From the NCBI GenBank assembly GCA_027295975.1, contig JAPUJX010000232.1:1-5094 (forward strand): DNA of 5,094 nucleotides. Direction: 5' to 3'. Source of the stretch: Gammaproteobacteria bacterium. Lineage in GTDB: Bacteria > Pseudomonadota > Gammaproteobacteria > Pseudomonadales > Azotimanducaceae. Below the pieces are notes generated by a model. The model worked only from the letters and a program-made list of their open reading frames with translations. It did not search any database and was not told the DNA's origin. Positions 1 through 5,094 of this stretch are shown piece by piece. Made by a program: the position numbers and the translations under genes. Positions within the stretch are counted from its first letter, which is position 1. Each line of letters begins with the position of its first letter.

Positions 1-3000
1 TCGGCAACCTCATATCCGGCACCCCGGAGTGATTCTCCAACCGCCAGCACCACCGAAGGGTCGTCATCGGCAATCAATATTCTCTGGGGTGTTTCATCAA
101 CGGCCGCTGCGGTCCCGGTTTCCGTGCCGGTGCCAATGGACAGCAGGATCGTCAGCTCCGCCTGGGATTCGGCAAACGCAACCTCCATATCTCCAAACAT
201 TCCGCCCAACCCTGAACTCGAACCTGCCCTTGCTTCACGTTCGACCTCTGCGCAAAGCTCCGCGATCTTCGTGGCACCGACATTGGCTGCGAGAGATCTG
301 AGACTGTGGGACGCATCGGCACACTGGTCGCGCCGTTCGTTCTCGAGCGCCTCTCGAGCAACGTCCAATAAACCGGGGAACTGATCCCGATACTGTTGCA
401 CCACCAGCCGCAGAATGTTCTTGCCCTGCTTCTTGCTCAGGTCAAACAACTGCTGAACAGCCGTCACATCGAAGTAACGCAGATTCTCCAGTTGCAGTTC
501 CGCTGGCGAGTCGGTTGGTTCAATACTAACCACCGGCAACCATTCAGCGAGTACAGCCGCAAGATCTTTCTGGCTGAAGGGTTTGCTCAAGTAACCATCC
601 ATGCCGGCACTTTCGCACTCCTCTTCGATACCCTTACGAACATCCGCCGTCAGCGCGATGATGGGTACCCGGGGTAGACGGGATTCTGTTTCAAGTGAGC
701 GGATCCGCCGTGTTGCCTCAAATCCATCCATCTCGGGCATATGGCAATCCATCAGGATAAGATCGAAGCCTTCCGAGGCTGCTCGCAACGCATCCACACC
801 GTTTTCGGCGATGGTTACCTCACAGCCCGCCACCTCCAGAGCCGCACCGGCAACTTCCTGATTGACTCTGCTGTCTTCAGCCAGGAGTACCCTGCCCCCC
901 AGACGGTTTTTGAGCGTATTTACGGTTGAATCGGGTGCAGGCGAGTTTACCCCGCCTAATACCCCACGCAGACTGTTGAGGAGCTGTTGACGCCTGACTG
1001 GTTTGGTGAGAAAACAATTGACGATGTTCTGGGAAATCTGACTATCAATTGCAACAAAGGTCGAGCTCAATATCATGATCGGAAGATCGGGAATCCGCTG
1101 GTCCGTTTTAACTCGACCGGCAAGCTCGATACCGTCCATCTCGGACATCTCCCAGTCGAAAAGCCCTATCCGATAAGGGTCACCTTCAACTGCCGCCTCC
1201 TCCAACAAGGCGATGGCTTCCATGCCGTCCCTGGCACTATCGGCACGCACGCCCCAACTGACCAGCTGGCCTTGCAATATTTCGTGATTGACGTCGCGAT
1301 CACCAACGACGAGCGCCCTGATACCCTTCAGGATCTCATTATCGACAGATGGGGGCGCTTGATGGGTCGAAATTCTCAGCGCGATGTTGAACCGGAAACA
1401 GCTGCCTCGACCGACTTCGCTCTCAACGGCCAGTTCACCATTCATGATCGCCACCAACCGGCTGCTGATGGTCAGCCCCAACCCGGTTCCGCTATAACTC
1501 CTTTTTATGGAACCATCAAGCTGGGTGAATGGATCGAAGATGGTTGCCAGCAGATCCGCTGCAATGCCAATGCCCGTATCCACGACTTCAAACAGAACTT
1601 CCAGGGTATCGTCTTCCCTGTGCACGAAACGCTGACCCAGACGCACTTCACCCTCGTCGGTAAACTTGATTGCATTTGACAGCAAGTTCACGAGAACCTG
1701 CCGGATTCTGGTCGGGTCGCCAACGAGGGTTGGAGTGTCCCGGGCAAAATCCGACACAATCTCGAGACCCTTTCGTTGCGCGCTTTCGGCAACCATCTCT
1801 ACGGCATCTTCACACACCTCCAGCAGATCGAAATCCAGCAGGTCTATCTCCAGCATATCCGCTTCAATTTTCGAGATGTCGAGAATGTCGTTGATCACCG
1901 ACAACAAACCATCGGCAGAGCGATGGGCGGACAGCGCAAGGTGGCGCTGGCGTTTGTCCAGCCCGCTCGATAACAGCAACTCCGTCATACCCAAAACACC
2001 ATTCATGGGCGTGCGTATTTCGTGGCTCATCGTTGCAAGGAATTCGCTCTTGGCGGCGGAGCCTTCTATCGCGGAATCACGTGATTTCTCCAGCTCTGTT
2101 CGTGTTACATCAAGCTGGTTGGTCAATTCGTTGAGTTCCTCGCCGAGCTTGCCTATTTCATCGTCTCTCTGTAAACCGATAACCTTTGACAGATCGCCCG
2201 TTTTTCGTATATCGCCCATGTGGCTCGTCAATCGAAGCACCGGATCGAGGATCGATCGACTCAGAAAAATCCATGCGAAAGACATCAACATGAAAATTGC
2301 GACAAATATGAGAACAAGCGCCGCCTGAATTGCAGCGGCACCTACATGAGTAACCCTGTGCGGAGTATGAACCTCCAGGAGAAACGCCGGGGAACCATGA
2401 ATGTCATCAAGAATTCGATAGCTACGCAGATATTCGTTCTGATCATCGAAAAATATGGTTTCGGCGGATAGCAAAAGTTTTTCTACGGCTCTTTGACCAC
2501 CGGGCGTCAACTGATCTCGACCTATCGCAAACAGCCCGAACTTAACATCTGTGCGGAGGCTGATCTGCTCCAGCTTCACGGGACCCAATAACCTTCCCAT
2601 GACAAACGTGCCGACAATGGGTCCCTCTCCGTCATTGGTCAGTATAGGATATGAGGTGAACAGCATCGGTGCGCTGCGTGTCATGAGTATCCCGGCAAAG
2701 TTACTATCTACCGAATCATGGGAAAGGATCGCGGAATCAGATGACAACGGTTGTAGAAACACTTCGCTGAAATCCAAAGAAGTCCCGGTATCTAAATCGA
2801 CAGCTTCGTTCCATACAACTTCACCGTCGGTGCTGATAATGCCCATCACGTTGACGTGAATGGATGTCAGCGCCGACTCCACCAGAGTTGAACGTCGAAA
2901 ATCATCGTTTCGATCAAGCACGTACTGGTGTGTGCTGTCCCAGCTCGACCAATCCGTGCTGATGTTTTTGAGTTCCTGGATTTCGGATTCGATAACCAGT

Positions 3001-3149
3001 TCTACTCGAGTCAGGTTTTCCCTGGACAACTGTTGTTCCAGGTCTTGAAAAGCCGGAAAAACCGCCAGATTGAGAACACCGAGGGTTACCAGCAGCAGGA
3101 TTAGTCCGAGGCTCGCCGTCACCGTGAGTGCTTTGCGTTTTATCGACAT
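1..3149 (-). CDS. CHASE4-HAMP hybrid sensor histidine kinase with tandem REC, HPt and a third REC (3' end beyond window)
   Basis: Membrane hybrid kinase that should sense an extracytoplasmic signal and run an internal His-Asp-His-Asp phosphorelay. The minus frame is open for 1049 codons with no stop before the edge. Seen in order: TM1 (about 9-31); periplasmic CHASE4 (about 40-265) with DWSSWD at 66-71, ISTDGE at 105-110 and GTFVMGRLLGP at 180-190; TM2 (about 274-296); HAMP (297-350, DP at 302-303, DDEIG at 329-333); short helical linker; HisKA with SHEIRTP, phospho-His H376; HATPase_c with N box near 487-496, DTGIGIA at 524-530, FDPF at 538-541 and GTGLGL at 554-559; REC1 (about 610-730, D665, K716); REC2 (753-870, E758/D759, D801, T834, K856); HPt (about 890-995, H948 in SHSLRSLAANVGA); Gly/Ser/Thr-rich linker; REC3 from 1023 (ILIADDDPSVV). 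There is no PAS domain. ATG at 3147-3149 follows an in-frame TAA at 3174-3176; two GTG codons lie between them. REC1 has Gly616-Asp617 where two acids are usual. The ligand is unknown. Domains certain; C-terminal output unseen. Confidence 0.94.
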   Translation of the reverse strand, partial: MSIKRKALTVTASLGLILLLVTLGVLNLAVFPAFQDLEQQLSRENLTRVELVIESEIQELKNISTDWSSWDSTHQYVLDRNDDFRRSTLVESALTSIHVNVMGIISTDGEVVWNEAVDLDTGTSLDFSEVFLQPLSSDSAILSHDSVDSNFAGILMTRSAPMLFTSYPILTNDGEGPIVGTFVMGRLLGPVKLEQISLRTDVKFGLFAIGRDQLTPGGQRAVEKLLLSAETIFFDDQNEYLRSYRILDDIHGSPAFLLEVHTPHRVTHVGAAAIQAALVLIFVAIFMLMSFAWIFLSRSILDPVLRLTSHMGDIRKTGDLSKVIGLQRDDEIGKLGEELNELTNQLDVTRTELEKSRDSAIEGSAAKSEFLATMSHEIRTPMNGVLGMTELLLSSGLDKRQRHLALSAHRSADGLLSVINDILDISKIEADMLEIDLLDFDLLEVCEDAVEMVAESAQRKGLEIVSDFARDTPTLVGDPTRIRQVLVNLLSNAIKFTDEGEVRLGQRFVHREDDTLEVLFEVVDTGIGIAADLLATIFDPFTQLDGSIKRSYSGTGLGLTISSRLVAIMNGELAVESEVGRGSCFRFNIALRISTHQAPPSVDNEILKGIRALVVGDRDVNHEILQGQLVSWGVRADSARDGMEAIALLEEAAVEGDPYRIGLFDWEMSEMDGIELAGRVKTDQRIPDLPIMILSSTFVAIDSQISQNIVNCFLTKPVRRQQLLNSLRGVLGGVNSPAPDSTVNTLKNRLGGRVLLAEDSRVNQEVAGAALEVAGCEVTIAENGVDALRAASEGFDLILMDCHMPEMDGFEATRRIRSLETESRLPRVPIIALTADVRKGIEEECESAGMDGYLSKPFSQKDLAAVLAEWLPVVSIEPTDSPAELQLENLRYFDVTAVQQLFDLSKKQGKNILRLVVQQYRDQFPGLLDVAREALENERRDQCADASHSLRSLAANVGATKIAELCAEVEREARAGSSSGLGGMFGDMEVAFAESQAELTILLSIGTGTETGTAAAVDETPQRILIADDDPSVVLAVGESLRGAGYEVA

Positions 3150-3155
3150 GGTAAG

Positions 3156-3160
3156 TCTCT
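3156..3160 (-). promoter_or_regulatory. Weak Shine-Dalgarno of the hybrid kinase
   Basis: On the minus strand AGAGA stands six bases before the ATG at 3147-3149. It is purine-rich but not a strong anti-SD match. It favours this ATG over the GTG codons at 3165-3170, which lie just after the in-frame stop and have no better site. The following residues MSIKRKALTV, a short basic N-terminus leading into a hydrophobic helix, also fit a true start. Confidence 0.45.
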
Positions 3161-3263
3161 GTACCACCACAATTTACGTGCCGGTACTACCCCATCGCCA
3201 TGCCCGGAAACGAGTCTGGCAAATAGCCCTGCGGGCGACGATTCCGCGACTACGGGCGAACCC

Positions 3264-3278
3264 TGAAGCGGGGCTTCA
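3264..3278. repeat. Perfect 6-bp hairpin in the gap before the kinase
   Basis: TGAAGC and GCTTCA pair perfectly around a GGG loop on the plus strand (CCC on the minus strand). No T-run follows on either strand, so an intrinsic terminator is not supported. A second small stem, GCCC-TGC-GGGC at 3226-3236, lies about 30 bases closer to the kinase; on the minus strand it is followed by TATTTG. Together they could fold the kinase leader RNA, but 6-bp stems also arise by chance. Confidence 0.35.
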
Positions 3279-3421
3279 TTGGTAGTTATCGACACAGAGA
3301 TGCAGTATCGAAGTGCGGAGCGGTTGAGCCTAGAGATATCTTCGAGAACTGAGACCGACCTCACAAATCCGGGCACATTCGGTCAAAGACGAAATGGTGG
3401 TTGAACCGCGGCACCGGAAGA

Positions 3422-3437
3422 TGATCCGCGGGGATCA
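3422..3437 (-). terminator. Possible weak terminator hairpin overlapping the antiporter stop codon
   Basis: The minus-strand sequence starting at the TGA stop is TGATCC-CCGC-GGATCA, a perfect 6-bp stem with a 4-base loop, followed by TCTTCC. The stem begins exactly with the stop codon. The pyrimidine stretch behind it is short and interrupted, so this may be only a 3'-end stabiliser or a chance palindrome. Confidence 0.25.
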
Positions 3438-4937
3438 GCGTTTCGTTGCCCCTACGACCTCCGAACCGAAAAACTTCATTGCCAGGACCATGCAGACGGC
3501 CAACACGGCAATGGCGAAGAACAGCACATAGGGCGTTTCGTAGATGCCCGCCAACAGGTAGGCGAGGATCGTAACCAGTCCGGTAATTCCCGCGTAAGCG
3601 CCCTGGGTCGTGACGTGATTGATATGACTGCAGTCGGCACCCACGGACGCGAGCACGGTGGTATCGGAAATTGGCGATATGTGATCGCCAAACAGCCCGC
3701 CGCTCAGAACGGCGGCTATCGTCAGGTACATGGAGGCACCCAGTTCCAATCCAACCGGTATCGCAAGCGCCATCAGAATGGCAAACGTCCCATAAGACGA
3801 CCCGGTGGACAGCGAAATAATCGAACCGAGTACAAAAACGATCACCGGAAAATACGCGGGAGCAACGGTGCCGCTGATGATAGATGCAAAATAGTCGGCG
3901 GTGCGCAGATCACTGGTAACCGAACTCAAGGACCAGGCCAGAACCAGTACAATGGAAATATAAACCAACTTCTCCGCACCCTCTACGAATACACCCAGTG
4001 ATTCCGTATACGATGTTGACTTGTAACGCCGCATCATTTCTGCACAGGTCAACGATGCCGCCAGGTAGGCGATGACCAGGGTCGATCGAATATGGGTGCC
4101 CGATATCCCCTCATGCATCGCATGCCATGTGATGAGGCCCGCGATCAGGATTAACATGACGCCCAACGGATAGAGGAAGATACTCAATCGGTCGTCCGCT
4201 GTTTTCGTTTGGTCAACCGACGACGCGGACGCGACACTCGGGTTTTCAGCCAGGTATTGCTCCTGAATCCGTTTCATCGGGCCGTAGTCTTTCCCCGTGT
4301 ATATCACTATGGGTACCGTCAATAACGCGAGGAATGCGTAAAACTGATAAGGGATGACGTTTACCAGGACGGAGAAAACGTTTTCCGTCAAGCCGACTTC
4401 GGCATACGACCGTTCAATGAGCGACATGATATAGGCACCCCAGCCGATGAACGGAATCAGAATGCTGATGGGTGCCGATGTCGTATCGAGAATGTATGCG
4501 AGCTTCTCCCTGCACAGTTTGAACTCATCGAACACAGACCGGTACAGGGGACCAATGATCAAGCTATTGCCGGAGTCCGTAAAAAAAATACCGAGACCGG
4601 AAAGCCAGGCGAGGAGTTGCGCTTTTGCCCGGGTGGAAACGACGGCCGTCATCCGGCTCGCGAACGCTCGCGCACCGCCGGATACTTCAAGTAGTTTGAC
4701 GAACCCACCAATACACAAGATGGTGAGGATCACTTGCGCGTGGGTTCCGCTGGATACCTCTTTGAGCACCTGGTTTTCGATTGCGTTCAGCAACGCATCG
4801 AAGGGATGGAAGTCGCTGATGATCAACGAACCGCTCATGATACCGAGCGCGAGAGAAAAAATGACGTTTCTGCTGTAAATCGCGACCGCGATCGTCAGCA
4901 ACGGCGGAACTACAGATAACAGTCCGTACTCGTGCAT
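3435..4937 (-). CDS. nhaC: NhaC-family Na+/H+ antiporter (substrate uncertain)
   Basis: Integral inner-membrane secondary transporter of the NhaC family, ion transporter superfamily; members exchange Na+ for H+, and relatives exchange organic acids such as malate and lactate. The 500 residues are a typical complete length. About a dozen hydrophobic segments run from residue 6 to 488. The hallmark is near 417-445: GDHISPISDTTVLAS then DCSHINHVTTQ. The N-terminal half carries the matching elements FFTDSGNS (118-125) and DTTSAPIS (151-158), and the C-terminal half STGSSYGT (377-384), as expected for the internal inverted repeat of this fold. A hydrophilic loop at about 214-250, rich in Ser, Ala and Asp, joins the halves. 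ATG at 4935-4937 is the first possible start, since an in-frame TAA lies three codons upstream (4947-4949). The ribosome site is poor (AAGAAAAA). The symbol is family-level only: the transported ion or solute cannot be read from sequence. The gene lies between an oxidoreductase tail and the kinase, all on one strand. Confidence 0.93.
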   Translation of the reverse strand: MHEYGLLSVVPPLLTIAVAIYSRNVIFSLALGIMSGSLIISDFHPFDALLNAIENQVLKEVSSGTHAQVILTILCIGGFVKLLEVSGGARAFASRMTAVVSTRAKAQLLAWLSGLGIFFTDSGNSLIIGPLYRSVFDEFKLCREKLAYILDTTSAPISILIPFIGWGAYIMSLIERSYAEVGLTENVFSVLVNVIPYQFYAFLALLTVPIVIYTGKDYGPMKRIQEQYLAENPSVASASSVDQTKTADDRLSIFLYPLGVMLILIAGLITWHAMHEGISGTHIRSTLVIAYLAASLTCAEMMRRYKSTSYTESLGVFVEGAEKLVYISIVLVLAWSLSSVTSDLRTADYFASIISGTVAPAYFPVIVFVLGSIISLSTGSSYGTFAILMALAIPVGLELGASMYLTIAAVLSGGLFGDHISPISDTTVLASVGADCSHINHVTTQGAYAGITGLVTILAYLLAGIYETPYVLFFAIAVLAVCMVLAMKFFGSEVVGATKR

Positions 4938-4966
4938 TTTTTCTTGTTATCCAGAAAACTCGAGCG

Positions 4967-4972
4967 AGCATA
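4967..4972 (-). promoter_or_regulatory. Candidate extended -10 element for the antiporter
   Basis: The minus strand reads TGT-TATGCT, an extended -10 form (TGn followed by four of six TATAAT matches). It would place the transcript start near 4960, leaving a leader of a little over 20 bases before the ATG at 4937. The -35 position, about 4990-4995, does not match TTGACA; extended -10 promoters can tolerate that. Prediction by eye only. Confidence 0.28.
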
Positions 4973-4975
4973 ACA

Positions 4976-4996
4976 CGCGGTTCCGTAACGACCGCG
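4976..4996. repeat. Inverted repeat overlapping the predicted -35 of the antiporter
   Basis: CGCGGT at 4976-4981 and ACCGCG at 4991-4996 are perfect inverted copies separated by 9 bases, 21 bp overall. The right arm falls on the predicted -35 position, so a dimeric regulator could bind here. In RNA the same arms could pair, and this would exclude the neighbouring hairpin at 4987-5007, which shares bases 4991-4996. No known operator consensus is recognised. Confidence 0.35.
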
Positions 4997-5007
4997 GCGC
5001 GGCCGTT
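4987..5007 (-). terminator. Strong GC-rich hairpin after the oxidoreductase gene, possible terminator
   Basis: On the minus strand AACGGCCGC and GCGGTCGTT form a 9-bp stem with one G-U pair around a GCC loop, starting 13 bases after the TAG at 5020-5022. The position fits the 3' end of the upstream gene. The sequence after it is ACGGAACC rather than a U-run, although the stem itself ends in CGUU. It could be an imperfect intrinsic terminator or an RNA-processing stem. Confidence 0.4.
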
Positions 5008-5019
5008 GCCCGGCGGATA

Positions 5020-5094
5020 CTAATACCGGCCCGGGCGATAGGGAGCTAGATCCAACCCCGGGTCCCTTCCGGCAACAAGGTCCGCAACAATCAA
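5020..5094 (-). CDS. C-terminal tail of a probable DAO-type FAD-dependent oxidoreductase (5' part beyond window)
   Basis: The last 24 codons of a minus-strand gene read LIVADLVAGRDPGLDLAPYR, then PGRY and TAG. A helix of the form ADL-(V/I)-x-G-(R/K)-x-P, then a D-L-(A/S)-P-(Y/F)-x-P-x-R-(Y/F) end, is the usual C-terminus of FAD-dependent oxidoreductases of the DAO family (glycine or D-amino-acid oxidases and dehydrogenases and relatives). There the final helix packs near the flavin and the tail closes the protein. The catalytic and FAD-binding parts are outside the window, so substrate and exact subfamily are unknown. The gene ends 82 bases before the antiporter start on the same strand. The call rests on a short pattern recognised from memory; a chance open frame is possible but the match is specific. 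Confidence 0.6.
   Translation of the reverse strand: MIVADLVAGRDPGLDLAPYRPGRY

Larger units (their letters stand above)
3150..3434. other. Intergenic gap between antiporter and kinase, no convincing gene
   Basis: The 285 bases separate two co-directional genes. A 78-codon minus frame at 3140-3376 overlaps the kinase start in another frame, has no recognisable motif and is probably chance. I found no tRNA, no riboswitch consensus I could match (including the c-di-GMP and cobalamin classes) and no good sigma-70 promoter pair. The gap does hold short hairpins at 3422-3437, 3264-3278 and 3226-3236. Since the kinase has no promoter inside the antiporter that I can see, its promoter should lie in this gap, or it is read through from upstream. 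Confidence 0.6.

Noticed and set aside
29..929. Plus-strand open frames of 60-93 codons over the left end
   Set aside because: They are antisense or shifted readings of the REC2, HPt and REC3 region of the kinase and contain no recognisable motif.
987..2328. Two long plus-strand open frames (987-1679, 230 codons; 1666-2328, 220 codons)
   Set aside because: They lie exactly antisense to the HATPase, HisKA and REC1 coding region, whose minus frame shows uninterrupted conserved motifs. Their translations show no recognisable domain and Arg/Ser-rich composition typical of reverse-strand shadows.
3181..3240. GGGCATGGCGATGGGGTAGT stretch on the minus strand resembling a riboswitch core
   Set aside because: I compared it from memory with the GEMM c-di-GMP and cobalamin consensus motifs and the conserved blocks are not present in order.
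3334..3341. 8-bp palindrome AGATATCT in the gap before the kinase
   Set aside because: A single 8-bp palindrome with no partner, no nearby promoter element and no known operator match; expected by chance.
3140..3376. 78-codon minus-strand frame just before the kinase
   Set aside because: It overlaps the kinase start in a different frame, has no clear ribosome site and no family resemblance. It could be a small protein but nothing supports it.
3199..3376. Distant inverted copies of TGCCCGG flanking most of the gap (about 3200 and 3370)
   Set aside because: Seven bases at about 165 bp distance in GC-rich DNA is within chance, and no direct repeats or transposase support a mobile element.
4447..4878. 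143-codon plus-strand frame inside the antiporter
   Set aside because: Antisense shadow of the conserved N-terminal half of the NhaC-family protein.

Overview
The window looks like chromosomal DNA of a Gram-negative proteobacterium, most likely a gammaproteobacterium. This is an inference from the BarA-like hybrid kinase architecture, the NhaC-type antiporter and the moderate GC content with balanced codon use; no rRNA or other phylogenetic marker is present. I see no tRNA, rRNA, CRISPR array, insertion sequence or phage gene.

All recognisable genes lie on the minus strand, so the transcription order runs from high to low coordinates. At the right edge (5094-5020) are the last 24 codons of a protein whose tail resembles the C-terminus of DAO-type FAD-dependent oxidoreductases. 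An 82-bp gap (5019-4938) follows, holding overlapping inverted repeats and an extended -10-like element. Next is a complete 500-codon NhaC-family Na+/H+ antiporter (4937-3435). A 285-bp gap (3434-3150) with only small hairpins separates it from a very large hybrid sensor histidine kinase, which begins at 3149 and runs off the left edge.

The kinase is open for 1049 codons. Its order is TM1, periplasmic CHASE4, TM2, HAMP, HisKA, HATPase_c, REC1, REC2, HPt, and the start of a third REC. It therefore carries a full phosphorelay in one chain, followed by a further receiver that is cut by the window edge and may lead into an output domain. REC1 has lost one acid of its Mg-binding pair, whereas REC2 is canonical.

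The three genes are co-directional, but the spacers suggest separate or partly separate transcription. A functional link (amino-acid oxidation, ion or solute antiport, and sensing of an extracytoplasmic signal) is possible but rests only on adjacency. The system belongs to known families. The less usual points are the receiver after the HPt domain, the altered REC1 pocket and the structured spacer upstream of the antiporter.
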